DNA of 64,000 nt from Eopsaltria australis (GCA_034509425.1 JAVTVJ010000070.1:4836001-4900000), one strand, 5' to 3'; shown: positions 24,296 to 38,776, counted from the stretch's first letter. Translations and numbers: made by a program. Notes: a model not told the origin generated them from the sequence alone.

Positions 24296-27200
24296 AAATA
24301 TTCATATATGGAATAAATATTGCATGGGTTAGGAATTCTAATGAAAAGTAATAATTGAATTAAAAAAAATATTCTTTGTGATCATGTCCATGAAATAAGC
24401 TTTCAGGAAAAAAAAGCATCACTTAATTAGTGATATGCAACTATTTGTAGGTAAACAGCTCATAAGAAGAGTTATGTTCAAGAGGCCACTCTGTGGGGAT
24501 TTCTGACAAACACAATGTTGAGAATGATTTCTTATATAGTAACCCAGAGAAGTGGAACTGGAGATTAAGGAACAAGCAATATATCTGCATAAAAAAAATG
24601 GATGCAGCTCTTAGTTTACTGCATGTGGAAATAATTCTTATATTAAAAAGATATTTATCCATTTTTAACAATACATATTTTCTCATTCACAGTCAGAATC
24701 TACTAAACATTATTTACTTAAATCATTCTTTTATCATTACGAATTAAGGGCCTGCTAATACTTAGGCTTACCTGGAAGAATACTAGTACATAAAACATGC
24801 ATTGTTTTTCTTTTCCTTTGCAATGCTTCAGGACTTTTTCTTCTGTTTAGGCTGTGCAGAGTATAATAGCTCAAATACACAGCAATTAGGGGAAAAAAAT
24901 CAAACTATTTGAAAATATCTGTGAATCTGCTTATTCCAGAGCTCGTTTCGCTACAAGATAAATATCCATATTCAAATTTTGAGAAGGTACTTGTATTAAA
25001 ACTCAAACAGGAGTAACAGATGTATTCCAAATGTGTACTGGTATTTATTCTCCCAAGAAATTGCACTTTATCCAATTCATTCTTTGGAGACATTTGAAAA
25101 TATACTTGTTTTGGGAGACATTACAAGTTGGTGTCTGAATTCCTATTTGTAGGTGTGTAACCACTGTTCTCTCTTTAACAGAAAAGTTGTGTTCTTGTAA
25201 GTAGCATTACACAAATTTCTTAATAGAAGAAACTGTGTGATCAGTAAAAGACTTTGCACCATACTTTGATTGCTAGCTGAACTCTGCTTCCAAGACATAA
25301 TTTACCCACTGAGGCTAAGTCACATAGAAATGTTTTGCTTTGATTTCTGAAAGAGGATTACTTGAGTGCTGTTTCTTTCCATCTCTGTTCCAGGACTTGT
25401 ATAAAGGGGTTACACATGAAAAAACACTGAAACCCTGTCAATATTTTTTCCTGTGTTGGGAATTTGACCTGCAAGATGTTGAATATCTGTTACCAGTGTT
25501 TATCTGGGATTTAGAGTTCGATGTTGAGTTAATATAAGAATAGACAAGTGCAATTAAATATAAAATGTGGGGAAGATTAAGAAAAATAAGCAAATTGCTT
25601 GTGTATTACTCCTTTTACTTTCCTGCATCTCTCCTGCTCTATCGTACTTTGACTATCATTGGTCAGATAAAAGTGAAATGATAAATATATATATAATTTT
25701 TCTTGCCAAGTATGTGTGCCAGAGCTCCTGTTTCCTGCTACAGTGTGCCACGATACCTGTCTCATACTGATGAGACCCTGCCCTATGGCACTGCTTTTAG
25801 AAACAAACTGTAAGCTTGTAACTTTTCATATTTTTGCCTTAATTATGTTGAACTATTTGCTTCACTGTGAGATTAAAATGGAAAAAAGGTTATTAATGGC
25901 ATATTTATTTTAAAGTGAAATTTATTTTTAAGTAGCTTTCTGAAAGCACTCCATTATACAATGAAGTTATATTTAGAACACAAAAAATATAAGTCCACAC
26001 TCTCATTGAAATTCATGCACAGGAAGAAAAAAACATTATGTTGAGAATGGGATTAAGGCATTAAGGTGATTTCACTCTGAACATTTTTTCATCCTATTTC
26101 AGCAGAACAGGAAATCATTCTTTTAGTTCTAGTGCTTGAATTCCATAGGATAAAGCTGAATCAGAAACATATAATCATCTGAGACAGAAGGCTTGCAAAC
26201 AATATGTTTTGAAAATATCCCTTTACTTTAGAGGAAATCTGAATACTGATCTTGTAATTTTTAATCTAGATCTAGGTTTTTTCCCCTATGCAAATATGGT
26301 AGATTAATGGCACTGAACACTGCAGGATAAATGACTCAAGGCTAAGGGCAGTGTGACTCAGAACAAAGGATCTAGACCCTGTATGCACATCAGCTCATTG
26401 CACATTTTGGAACACTGGTAGCAAAATAAAGTCACTCATTTGACAGAAATTAAACTGGACTAGTTTGGAATAAATAAGCAGATACCCCCTCTGTCCCTTC
26501 CTTGTCCTTTGCCAAAAAATGTTCTATCTAGCTGGTTAGCTTATGAAAGAGGGAGATTATCAGTTTCAGATGAGTGATAGAATTCAGCAGCCGTTGGAAT
26601 GGTGCATGCCAACTCTGTTAAATTGTTTCCTTAGTGAAATTTCAGAGATGAAAAGCATGTCGAAGTTAACATGGATTCCATTCTGACTATGCCATGACTG
26701 TCTGTTTTTGCTACCTGGATTTTGAGAAAAACCAAATTTATGACCTGATCTTTCATAATTCTTCTATAGTCTTTGATCTTATTAATTGCTCTGCTTTGTG
26801 AACAGTCCTTTTGTCTGCCCTGATTAGTAGATCAGCAATATCCAGTTCCATTATATGAGAAAGAAGGTTTTGTCTTATTAGGCAAAGATATTTGCTGAAA
26901 TATTTTGTGCTTTTTCAAGTAAGTTAAACAAAATTCATAAAGGCCCTAGCACTGTGAGTGATGCCATGTTGATGGACAAATTTAAGGTCAGTTCTCAGCA
27001 AGTGTTATTCCATATCCTACTGACCACTGATCGCCTTTCTACAAAGCACAGTGACCTCACAGTCCATGAAAAAAGCCCAAGGCCCAGATATGGTGCATCC
27101 CACAGGACAGACTGGCTTTGTAAAAGTCCACTTTGTAAGTGTCCACTGATAACGTGTGATACAGGCTGCCAACAAGTTCTGTTATCTTGGTAATGAAATG

Positions 27201-28924
27201 TGGTGATTGCTGATGATATCACAAAATGTATCAACTCAGCTAGCAACATTTTGGTAAATTATGGTTCCAGCACTGAGTTAAAAATTAGTTTTTGAATGGG
27301 AATATTATGCTGCTGTTGTCATAGTTTTATGGCTTCAAGATTAGGACAGATTGCTATGTAAATGCCTCATTCATTTTCACCTATGCTGTTTTCAGCAAAT
27401 GGCTGGTGTCAAGTGGCAAAATAAATAGAACTGAAGCTGTGCAGATTTGTAAAAACTTTGACGTTGACACTCTAATCATATCTCAGCTGAGAAAACAATG
27501 TCATGGAGTTCCTGTGCCTCAGGGAAGCATCCCATTGTTTTGATAGAAAGACAAAGATGCAGAACCGGGTGTCTGAAACACTGGGAAGATTATCTCAAGG
27601 ATAATCTTAAAGTATGTGGAGTAAACACATCTAAAGACAAACTTTGATGGCATCAAGTTCTGTAATTCTAATGACCTTAAGGAACATATTGCTGCTCATA
27701 CACTGAGCTAAAAGGTCTTCAGTGTGGAACAGCAGAAGAAAATAAGAACACAATTAAAAAATAAGATCAGAAAGCCCACAATTCACAGATGCCTTCAGGC
27801 TGTCCCAGGTTTTGCCTGTGACACATCCACAGGGTGCTATGCCCTCCAACTGCTCTCATTCTCATCCTAAAATTCATGAGTGAACTTTGAAAGGCAGGTG
27901 CAGTTTCATGTGTTGATGAAAAGAGAAAGTTTGTTTCCTCTGCAATAGTATGAAATGAGATGTTCACAAGTCCCTCTTGGATGACTCTTAACTGCTCCAG
28001 AGGGTTTATTGTCTGCTATTTCTCTATTGCTTGCTTGCTTTGAGTATGAAAGTGGGAAAGGCCAGATTTACTCCTGAAGCAGAATTCACATTAGTGAACT
28101 TTAACAAGAGGGTGTAAGCATCTAAAGAAATTTTACTTGAGTATGAGTATTGTGTTATTTGGGAGCTTTTCATATTTGAAGGCAGAACAAAACCAGAAAT
28201 TTAAACTCTGTAAATCATAAGACTAATTATAAAATGCATAACTACAGCACACTTTAATGCAAACATTGTATAATTAGGAAAGATGAGTTGCTGTCTTTTC
28301 AAGCAACAGAAATGTTCAAGTGCCCTACAATATAATTACAATTTGAAGTGTTCCCTAGGCTTAAACCAATAAGAAAAAAAAAAAACCAAATACCTTTCAC
28401 CTTTCCTTGGATTTTTATCTCATCTTATATTAAAGAAATTATAATTGCTGTTTAAATTATAAAAACTGCATTCTAGTTTCAGTGCAGTACCACTGAAATT
28501 ATTAAACTTATTCATGTTGAAACAGAGAACAATTTGTTCAGCATAGTCTGGTGCAAAGAAAAGCATCTTGTGACTTAAAGGAGTCATAAGAGTTTCACCT
28601 CTGTCTGCAAGAAGCCTGTTGTAGGACCTTAGAGACAGTTGAAAAAGTTTGATATATTAAGTCTACCCATCTGAAGGTTAAATTAAGAGAATGAAACATG
28701 TTCAGGTTAAGTGATGCTATTAATGCTATGACTTCACATATGGTCTTCCTAAAGCATTAATGCATGATCACGTAGTTACATATGCTTTCATATCCCTTTA
28801 ACTGCTACATCTTTTATATGCAACAGAATTTGTAGAAAATGGAACATATATCTTTGAAATAATGCATAAATATAATAAACTGATCTCTTTTCTCCTGTGT
28901 CTAACCCTGGAGGCTAGCTGTGCC
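24296..28924. other. Unique AT-rich DNA, no gene seen
   Basis: About 4.6 kb with only short chance ORFs; no exon with splice context, RNA gene or recognisable mobile element. Confidence 0.45.
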
Positions 28925-29630
28925 ATATTTTGGGTTGCTCTCTTTATTCTGTCCTTCCATTCCCCAGCAGTTCAGGGGGACAGGGGATAAGGGCTGTGGT
29001 CAGTTCATCACATGCTGTTTCTGTCACTCCTTCCTCCTCTGGGGGACAACTCCTCACATTAATACCCTGCTCCTCCAGGGGTCCCTTCCATGCAGACTGT
29101 TCCAGTGTGTGTCCTCTGTGAGGTCACAAGGCCTGCCAGCAAATCTGCCCAGCCTGGGCTCCTCTCTCCATGGGGCCACAAGTCCTGCCAGGAGCCTCCT
29201 CCAGTGCGGTGTTCCCATGGGATCACAGCTTCCTTCAGGCATCCCCCTGCTCTGGCATCGAGTCTTTCTCAGGCTGCAGGTGGATCTCTGCTCCCCCATG
29301 GATTTCCATGGGCTGCAGGGGGACACCCTTCCTCACCAGGGGCTGAAGAGGAGTCTCATCTCTGGTTCCTCCTCCTCCTCTTTCACTGACCCTGGGGTCT
29401 GCAGGGCTGCTCCTCTCACATATTTTCATGCCTCCCTCCTGCCTGCTACTGCCTAGTGGTTTTTCTTCCTTCTTAAACCTGTCATCCCAGAGGCCCTACC
29501 CCTGTTGCTGATGGGCTCAGCTTTGGACAGTGGTGGGTCTTGGAGCTGGGTGGCACTGACTCTATCAGACCAACGGGAATCTTCTGGTAGCTCCTCACAG
29601 ATGGCACCTTTGTCGGCCCCCTGCTACCCA
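28925..29630 (-). mobile_element. Old ERVL-type LTR remnant, minus strand
   Basis: On the minus strand the order of GC-rich blocks follows an avian ERVL-associated LTR that I recognise from memory: a GCTGAGCCCATCAGC block, a TTAAGAAGG block, a GCAGTAGCAGG block, a run of CCCATGGAA/CCATGGG blocks, and a final part with tcccc/CTGTCCCCC near the 3' end. It is too diverged to place ends or a TSD. The plus-strand ORFs across it are shadows. Confidence 0.5.
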
Positions 29631-31057
29631 AACGTTACCGAGAGAATCCAATACACATTCTTGTTTTCAGAATAGAGGAGAATGAGGTTAACTGGGCTAA
29701 CAGTCTGTACCTCTGAGTAGGGTGCAGAAAGCCCTTCATTTGCTTTCAGTGATGTGTTTCTGATTTTATAGGTAGGGATATGGCGCAGTTGGTTTTTTTC
29801 CATTCTGTTCTTTGTAGATAGAAGCGGTCTTAAAAACTTCAGAAGTTGACACTGACAGAAGATAGCACACCTTTTTTTTTTTCTTTTTTTTTTTTTTGGG
29901 AGAGTGGCCATGACAGCTGTTTAATCTTTAGCAGAGTAACATTCAGCAGATGGATTAGAAGTCTTATCTTGCTAAAACCAGCAACATCAGAAATCAGTGT
30001 GACTTCCTGAAGTAATATTTCAAGGCAGAACACAGTTTTCATAAGTTTATAAAAATGATCCTAACTCTTGAAGATGTATCTGTGAGGTGCGATGGAGAAA
30101 TTAATACAGTTCAGGCTTATATAAAGTCATGAGGGGTGAAAATTTCAGTCCAGGCACCTCTGCAAATAGCCTTTTGCTTACAAACTTTGACAGCCATAAC
30201 TAGATTTCATTTTGACAAATGGGCTGTTATCATTTTTGCTTTCTTTAATTCTACATCAGGCACAATGAATTAAATGCAAATAACACCACCTTCAATCGTC
30301 AAGGTATTCTAGATTGAAGAGATACATTTACATTTGCATGGGTAAATAACAACATCTCTTCTGTACCAAGTTTCCATAAAAATTCTAAAATGTCTTTTGT
30401 AGAAAAACTTGGGCCCCTTGCACGTAGGGAGCCCAGCTCCTGAAAGTACTTAAGAGAATGAGAGTGTACATGTAGGGAAGCTGAGACACAAAAGCTCAGT
30501 AAGCACTCAGTGAACGTTCTTTGGTATAGTTGAGCCTGACCTTTGTTGTAGTTCCACAGCTATCAAGGGAACTTTAGCAATTTATAAGGGGTGAGAATAC
30601 AATCAATGTAATTATTAAGCCTTTCTTCTACTGTAGAAATAACTAGCCACCCAACAGAGGTAAATCAATGTAGTTTCACTGAAATCTATGGAGACATGAT
30701 GATTTTAAGAAGAAAAGACCTGGTCCTCATACCGCTTACAAAGGAATGCTCCCTTTTTGTTGCTATTGTCTTCATCTATTTATGAAGTTATTATATTTCA
30801 AATTTGCTTTTCTCTCTTTGTCTTTCTGCAGTAACAGTTTCAAAATGTGAGCATCTCCACTGTCTCTGTCACCACTACAGCACTGCTAAGGCCACCAACT
30901 TCCAGGCTCGAGATTTCTTCCATTGCTTCCTGTGGACACTTTCCACCATGGCCACAGAGGTGCTGGCAGCACTGCTGACAGTTCCTGAGCATGATTGTGT
31001 TGTAAACACAACATCAGATCTGGCATGAACAGCCTGGTGAGGCCTTCTACCTTTCTC
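29631..31057. other. Unique DNA, no gene seen
   Basis: Contains an interrupted T run (29872-29897). An acceptor-like pyrimidine tract ending CTGCAG occurs at about 30812-30831, followed by a short open frame, but there is no supporting donor or recognisable product. Confidence 0.4.
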
Positions 31058-31063
31058 AGGTGT

Positions 31064-31670
31064 TGTGGCGGTGGTGCAGGTTACCCCAGAAGAAGAATTT
31101 CCAATGAGAAAGCCCTGGGGGGAGCAGGAGCGCTCCCCTGAGGTGGAGCAAACAATAGTTTAGCCCAGAAGAGGCTGGGCTCGAGACAGGTGAACACCCC
31201 CAGGGCTCATTGGGGAGCGCCACCTGCCCATCTCAGTCAGTCACCCCCAGTTTTCTAGAGAGTTCTCAGTTACTCGGTTGTTCATTGTATCATTCCCCTG
31301 TCTGTAACCCTCTCTCATCCCCCTTCTATCCCTGGTTCGCTCCCTGTCCCCTGCTCCTCCCCGGTTCCTCCCCCCTGCTGCCCGGTGATTGGTCACTGGG
31401 GGAACAATAAAAGATTGTGTCACAGGGGAATCGGGGTCCTCCGATCCCCGGTGTCACAGAGTGCAGAACCTTGTGTCTGTGTCTCTTCATTCCCGGGGTT
31501 GGAAGATCCCCCTGAGGTGTGGGAGAGTTCGCCTACCGAGCAGCTAGCAGGGAGCAAGGGCAAGAGTCGCTCGGCGATTGGGAACGAGGCTGGCCCCCGA
31601 GGACCCAAGTCGCCTCTGCCTTTGCTAGTAGCCACCTCCACTCCACCGAGGAGGCAGGCGGACGGCCACA
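31064..31670 (+). mobile_element. Solo ERVK-like LTR (607 bp) with perfect 6-bp TSD
   Basis: Starts TGTGGCGGTGGTGCAGG and ends GGACGGCCACA. It is flanked by AGGTGT at 31058-31063 and 31671-31676. AATAAA at 31406-31411 and an upstream TGATTGG box give plus orientation. It resembles the family at 12564/49729 in its first 12 bases, overall length and 3' end (GGCCACA), but the body is clearly diverged, so it is a sister family. Confidence 0.93.
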
Positions 31671-31676
31671 AGGTGT

Positions 31677-33879
31677 AGCAGAGGACTCTCAGTCAAGGGA
31701 ACACATGGCAAAAAAGCCTTTGAAGCCTTATTAGAATTTGCAAACTACTACAAAGCCCTGCACTGAAACAGTAAAGATGTGTTAATCACCACAGACCTCC
31801 TAAAGACACTGATAGTTAGCCTGCAAGGTTGTATTGAAAAAAGTCTCAGTATCTTTGGGTTGGTTTGTGAAGCACCTCATCTTTATGGGGCTGTTTGCAG
31901 CCATTTTCTTAACAGCCTGCACAGCTCCATCTTTGGGACATGGAGAGGATGGAGAATATGCCAAAAGGCCAAAGAGTTTCTGTGTTTTGATTTTGAAACC
32001 AAAGGATCGCTTTGCTTTCTCTTGCAGGTGCTCTTCTTTCCAGTGTCTAAGCTCTAGAGGAAAGGGGCGGAGAAGGGATGGCTCTTCCCAGGGTTTCTGC
32101 TGAGCTTCTCACTCATGTTCTCACTCCTTTGTAAAGGCTCAGGCACAGATGCTGTGGGTGTGCTGATGTGACAGGATTAGGTGTCTCTGGGAGTGCCTAG
32201 AGCAGAGACTTCCAGTCAGGTATGTGGTGAGAGAAAGCAGCACACTTGAAAAGCTGAACCCTAGCTACTGACCCCTTCCAGGCTCTGTTGGCAGTGGTAA
32301 AGCCATGGGTGAAGAACTAGCCATCTTGGACCAGGAAGGAAAGAAAAATGGATCCAGAGACATTTGAGACAGTCTCTGTCTTCTTTTCTTTGGACCTCAT
32401 TGACGTAGATGACTCCATCCCACCAAAGCCCTCAGTCCTGATTTTGCTCTGATGATGTTCCTGCTCTGTGTTTGTGTCCATAGAAAACTCACATTCTCCT
32501 TTGTACACAGTTCCCATGCTCTGAAGTTGCTGAAGGGGATGCTCTACTGAAACTAATATTTGTTTTGTTTCTAAGTCTCAAAACACATTGCACTGAAGAG
32601 GGTGCGGCTGCATAGAGAATTGAACTGAAAAGCTGTGTGCCATGGCTTGTACAGTCCTCTGCGCTAGTTAGGGAACAACAAACAATTTTTACATTTGCCT
32701 CTGTCTCTTATCAATTTGCATATGGTTGAAAGTGAACAAACGCAAAGGTATTAAATTTTAAAGGGGCAAAATGAGCAAAGAAAAATATTGATCAATAGGA
32801 GTGCTAACTATATATTTTTTCACCTTCTGTTTCTATGAATCTATTCTCTGTGAACAGAAAATGAAGACTATGTATTGCCATATAAAGTACCTTTAACATA
32901 AGCAACTGTCACAGCAGCATACAACTCAAGATCTTCCTGACCTTGCAAGTTTGTACAAGGTGTTGGGAATGGAGTTGTTTTTTCTCATCTTGGAATATAA
33001 AGCTCGAGAGAGTGCTTCTGGCTCCATCTCCTAAGAGTGCCTGTGGCATGAACACGATATATACACTGCAAATTTGTATGTATCAGTAATAGAAATACCA
33101 GGAAGGTCTGCAAACACAGACTATTCTGGAACACTTTCCTTCTACCAGCTGCTGAGCATTTCATACAGATGGAGTCTGTCTTTGCTTTTATTAAATCCTA
33201 TGCAAAGTTCTCAGCAGACATTATACAGTAGATTGTTCTCCTTAAAGAGTAGGGAAATTCTTGTTTACAATAAGGAACCCCAACACTGAAATGTTTCCTT
33301 ACAAGTTAGACCAGGTATTTGGAAGTCTCTTTTATGCTATGGCATGTATTTATTTCACACATCTTCAGGAAGCATCTGTATCTCAGGGATGTTAATCCTC
33401 AACTAAAGCCTTATCTACTGGTAAGCTCTGATGCAATCTAATTTATCATAATTGCTGCATGAAGTGAGGTAGGTGGGTGTGCCCCCCTCAGTACAAGGCA
33501 GATTTAAGCAGCGAACTGTTTATAAACCAATAGCTCTCCAGAGAAGGCAATCTTTTGTAATAAAGAAGAAATATTTTTTTCCCTACAGGTATTTCAACAG
33601 TATTTCACATGGAAAATGCCAAAATCTCAGATTTTTGTCACAAGTTAAGGATTGTAGATGCCTATAAGACAAATATGAGTGGTATAGGAATTTGAGAGTC
33701 CTAAGCAGCAAGTTGACTCTGGTAGTAAAATCAAAAATAATGATTACATATGTAGCTGTGCAATTTAAATGCCTAAATCTAACAGAGCAATAAAAGGGTG
33801 TCATGGAAACTGGGCTGTAGTGGCTAAGCTGAAAGCAAAATACTGAACTAGAGGCTTTTACACAGGCTCAAAAGGGCTT
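31677..33879. other. Unique DNA, no gene seen
   Basis: Short chance ORFs only. No repeat recognised except weak CR1-like sequence toward the right edge. Confidence 0.45.
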
Positions 33880-34250
33880 GGAAGATCCAACCATCCGATA
33901 GCTGTGAATGAGCATTGTGCTTTGAGGTCAGTACTGGATCTCATACTGTACCTCATATATCTTCATTTATGACCAGGTTGATGAGGAGGAGTGCAAAATC
34001 AGCAAATTTCTAGGTGGTTCTAAACTAGAGAGAGTTTTACTGACATAGAAATTATTTCCAGTTTGAAGGTGCCTCCATAAGCCTGAGGACAGCTGATAGC
34101 AGTGCCAGGAAAGACAACGTGGAGAAATGCAGAATTCAGCGCCTGGAGCAGAAAGCCTGCACCGTGTGGTGGTACAGGACAGGGAGCAAGTGACTGAATA
34201 TCATTTACAACTTCCATCACCTGGATATGCTGCCATCATGGGACAGCTCA
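33880..34250 (+). mobile_element. CR1 LINE ORF2 fragment, decayed
   Basis: Blocks such as TACTGGATCTCATACTGTA, ATCTTCATTTATGACC, GAGTGCAAAATCAGCAA and TGGTTCTAAACTAG follow the C-terminal reverse-transcriptase part of CR1 in order. Frames are broken throughout. Ends are approximate. Confidence 0.65.
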
Positions 34251-37200
34251 ACACCCAGGTGCTCTGTCCTCATGAACCTTGCTGTAGTCACACATTTTGC
34301 CTGTTGAGGGCCTGATGTAATTAACCTAACTCATGCAGACAGAGTACTGAGCTGATTCAACCAGGATTGTGGGGAAAAATTATCCTTTTAATATTTTTTT
34401 CAGTAGTAGACCTTGTTTTGTTTTGTTTAGAGGTAAAGTTAATGCTCTGCATAAAAATTTGTGGCTTTGTCTGGCTTCCTCAATATGTCCAGTTTATATC
34501 CATGGCTTCTAGGCCCCAATAGATCCCAGCAAGACTCATTATATTAGTCTTCAAGTGGAATAAGTTGGTAAGTAGAAATTCTTTTGTTATCAAATCATAG
34601 TAGACTTCTCTGTTGTCTGTGACACAGAAAAATAGCCACAAAAAGGACTGAGTTGGCACACTGCTGTGTACTGAGAATTCTAAAGTGTTCAAAACTGCCT
34701 CTGAATCAACTTCAGCATTCATGATTTTATCCTAGTATCAAAGATCACTGCTAGAAAAGCTCAGTTGCTCAGTATTTTTTTTCCTCAACACATTTTTATT
34801 TTTTAGTAAGTTTCTGTGCTAAGGTTAGAACCAAGTATTGTGTCATATGAAGTAAAATTTGCATTAGGAATTACTTTCAGCAATCTCACTGAAGAAATAA
34901 CCTCTCATGTAGCTACATGCTTGCTATCAATTGTTTTCCATTATGTATATTTTGAGTGACTCATATTAGCAATAAATAGCTCCAGGTGAACACAATAATA
35001 TTTTCATTCCTACCTACTCTCATAATTCCTGGAATATCAATTCTTAATGTTTACATGTTATACTAATAAATCTAAGGTTTTCTAGTATAGTCATATGCTT
35101 CTTGCAACATTTTTTCTTGAAATGTTTCAAAAATGGGAAAAATTTAAATAAATTTCTGTAGTGATAAACATATATATACACTTACACTTATTAAAAAATA
35201 TGTTGTTTGTTAGAACACAGAGTAGAAATACAATTAAAAAAACAAAAACAGCTGGAATCTTACACACTTCAAAGTACAACAAGAATTTTCCAGTCTCTTT
35301 TTGCTAACTGCAGCTATAATGTAATACAGCAGCAGAAAAATAAATTACACACAAAAAATCCATTTCCATGCTAATAGAGTGTATTATATAAGACTGTTAG
35401 CATGCTTTCAGAGAGCAAATAGATGTTATTTAAGAAACTCACTTCTTAGAATAAAGGTGTACATTAAAATTGCTGTATGAAAGATTCTAGTCAGCTAAAA
35501 AAATATATTTCTTCTTAATGAAAGCATTTATTTCTAAGTAGAAAATGCCAGTGAAAGCAATGACTGGATAAAAAGCAGTGAAGAACTATAAAGTCTGGGA
35601 TTATCCATTTCAAAGTCCTTTAACTGGTTTCACAATAATGGTTTAAAAATGAATAATGTAAGATCATGAAATTCTGTGGCTGTCAACTGACAAAGGTTTC
35701 TTCAAGTTTTTAGCCTGTACAAAGGAAATTCCTCCTGAAAAGCCTTTAACTGAAAAAAAACCAAAAAAACAAAAAAAAACAAATCTGCAGAGAATTTAGC
35801 TGATAACTGTCATAATCAAAGTTGAACAAAGAAAGAAATGCTCTGTGTGTGTGTGCATGTGCATTTGCATGTGTATTTTACTGATTGAGACTGAGAAAGA
35901 GAAGGAAATTGTGTGTATACACTAGCAGTTCTTTGCTTACATTTTTTCATGTTACATAAAAAGATTAGCAGAATTCAAAGCAGACAGGTAAATGACACAG
36001 TCATGGCTGCCTGTTGGTAAGTTCTGCCCTCCAGTAGTTCTACTCAATCAGTCCTCCTGCACTATGGTATACAGTCTATAATTTTTTTTTTTTTTTATTA
36101 GAAGAGAGAGAACACTGATGTCTGTAAAAGCCAAAGTGGAAGAGGGCTGGAAAGTGCAACAGCAGAGTGATTTCTTCCACATGCAAGCTGGTAATTTTCT
36201 TTGCTGGAGGTGTTCACCACCATTTTTATTGCAATCATTTAGGGGGATAAATGTGTGCTCCAACAAATGTTCAAAGAGCAAAGCCATAAAAAATTTCACA
36301 GTGTTTCTATTAGAAGTGCTTACAAAACTATTTTAAAAACTATGTTTTATCTTTCACACACAGTACTAGCAGCCACATATATTTGTAGAACATATTTTTT
36401 CCTTGTAGTTTGAGTGTTATGAAATGCAGATCCAGTGCAATTCCCTGTTCATTAGTTTTTAGCAATGGTTAGACTCAAATTTTCCACCTAAATAGTGAGT
36501 AGATGAAACATATTTGTATGCATCTTGTCTGTTGCAGTTCTGCTTCACGTGTGAATATTAAATACCTTTCAGAGAAGGTGAGAAGTCTTTCTCTTTCAGC
36601 TGAATCCCCTAATAATGCTTACTTTTTATATTAATAAGTTTCCTTCACCCTATAATGTATTTTTAGAGTTACCAGATTAGGCCCTACAGACTTAAAAGAG
36701 GAAGAAATTAAAAAATCTAGGTCCATGGAAGGACATTTCAAGTAAGCTAGATATCTAACCAGTAAATTATAAGTAGCTGAATGGGCAACAGCATAAATGA
36801 CAGAGTCAACAGAGGAATGTAGGCAACCATCAAGTCATTATATGCAAAAGATATTTTGCCAAGCCCTTGAATATTGGTCTTAGAGAGGACAAGTGTTTAG
36901 GCTTGTAAGTTTTCTGTGTAAATCTAACTTGTTTGTGACTTAGGAAGCAGCTGTCCACGTTGGTTTCCCTCAGTTCCCATTCCAATGTCTTGGGTGAAAC
37001 TGTGGGTTTTTTCCCAGTCACTGCAAGGCAGGATATGTTATAGTCTGTAATCCTTTTACTGGATATTCCTGATAGTCACTTAAAAGTCTGACTATCCCAT
37101 GGAAGATAAAGAAATATACACAGTGTGGTGTCTCCCTTGGAGATGTTCAATATACCAGCACTTCTCACCTAGACAGCATTGGCTCATTTCTCCTTTTCTT

Positions 37201-37693
37201 GGCTGCAACACCCATATTAGACCATTGTGATTATGTTTATAATTGGCAGTAGGATGAATTTATGCCAGATTACAGTGGCTATGTGTAGACATTGAGCTCA
37301 GTGAAGGAATTGGCTGTCCCTAAAAGCAATATTCTACTTTTACATTGCTCAGACACCCACAAAATCTTGTGACAAGTGGCAAGAGAACAGATGCATCAGG
37401 GGAAAGAGTTTAGCATGTATTTTTAGGGTTGGACACTCTTTCGACAGCCAGATTTCAAGCTGGTTAAAGTGACCTGATGTACTATTAGAAGACCTCAAAA
37501 CCAGACTGGAGCTACTGCTTTTCTTTTGTGAGCTGAAAATTTAGGAAAGACTACAACCCTATTGTTTATTTTAACCTAGCATTTAGGAGTTGCTAAAAGG
37601 TTGTGGGATCAAATTCTAATTCCAAATCCCTTAAGTCAGAAGTTTTGAGCTTGAGTTTTTTCCCAAATTAGTTCTCCAGGCATTAGGTAAATG
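34251..37693. other. Unique AT-rich DNA, no gene seen
   Basis: Contains A-rich tracts (about 35751-35782) and a T run (36082-36096). No exon or RNA gene recognised. Confidence 0.5.
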
Positions 37694-37699
37694 GTTATA

Positions 37700-38283
37700 T
37701 GTTACGTTCCCTGCTTTATCCCGCCCCGGTACCGGCGGCAGAGTGCTAGCGTGAACCTGGGAGGCCGTTCGTGTTCTAGAAGGCTTCCCCGGTGAGCCAA
37801 CGATGGGCACCGCTAGTCTGCGTTTCGGTCTGAGGAGATGTTGCCCTCAGAGCACGGCGAGATAGCAAAGAACTCCCAGAGAAGGAGGGCTCTTAGTGTG
37901 TGAATTCGGTAGGTTTATTACCCCCAAGGGAGCACAGGGACCAAAAGCCAAGAACAGCTCATTACATGGGTACTTAAGGGAGGAACAACATCCAATAAAC
38001 TGAGGGCAAAGGGGCAATACAGGGGAGGGGCTGGGGTACATGGTCGAATGAGGTTTAGGGAGGGGAGGGGGGTAGAGAGAACAATGAATGAACAAGGGAG
38101 TGACAGGGAATTTCCCAAAACGGGGAAACATAACAGACAAATCAAGGAACCAATAGCAGGAACTTGGGGTTCGTGGCTTGGTGGTCCAAACCACTGCCTC
38201 TGGCAGCTCCGGGGGGAAACTCTCTGTCTGTGGAACATGCTACCGGAAGTCCTCGTCCTTCCTGATTCGGAACCACTGCAACA
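37700..38283 (-). repeat. 3' LTR of the ERVK-like element
   Basis: 584 bp; on the minus strand TGTTGCAGTGG to GGGAACGTAACA. AATAAA (minus) at 37914-37919. Confidence 0.95.
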
Positions 38284-38300
38284 TCTCCCCCTGTCTTTTT
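38284..38300 (-). promoter_or_regulatory. Polypurine tract of the ERVK-like element
   Basis: On the minus strand AAAAAGACAGGGGGAGA directly precedes the TG of the 3' LTR. Confidence 0.9.
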
Positions 38301-38509
38301 ACTTAAAGAAAGTGACTTGTTAATAAAAAAAATTATGAAGGTTTTAAAACATCTAAGGAAGCTTAACACAATGAAGATAATAACTAAAATCCAAAGCAAA
38401 GTCTTGAAAATCTGCAATAAAATAAATAAACATTGTTAAAGCATTGTCTCTCTACAGGACTGGGAATGATTGGGGTACGGGAGGTACATGGGGCAGGTTT
38501 AGGGAGAGT

Positions 38510-38776
38510 CTAAGGGGAAGATATCAAGAAGAAGGGTCTCGGTGATTTTTCTTGATCGCTGTCGAAGTCTGGAGTCTTCTTTTTCCTTCTCTTCCACTCT
38601 GATCTCTGTGGAGCAGCATCTGTTGGTGGAGGCGTCCGGGTCTGTTCTGGTGGACGCGTTGGGTGGAAAGTCATGACACCTACTAACTTCAGCCGTCGTG
38701 GTCCAAGCAACTGGTCATCTGGGATTGCCTCTGATGGTGTTTCTAGTGGCATGGGTGGTGATGGAGAGCAGGACAC
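38510..38776 (-). pseudogene. Short basic ORF near the 3' end of the element, function unknown
   Basis: An open frame of about 88 codons, Pro/Thr-rich with a strongly basic cluster (WKRRKKK) near the middle-to-end and an acidic patch just after. It lies where an env first exon or a Rev/Rec-type accessory coding region would sit in an ERVK genome, which is the only reason to mention that possibility. I do not recognise the sequence and the frame may be chance. An adjoining upstream frame (39015-38791) has a hydrophobic Trp-rich start and is also unrecognised. Confidence 0.3.

Noticed and set aside
23667..24301. AAATAT on both sides of the LTR-like block as a true 6-bp TSD.
   Set aside because: The ends it implies are not TG/CA, and AAATAT is common in AT-rich DNA; kept only as a note.
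30804..31028. 74-codon ORF after a CTGCAG acceptor-like site.
   Set aside because: No donor, no domain, and no downstream partner; left as unique DNA.
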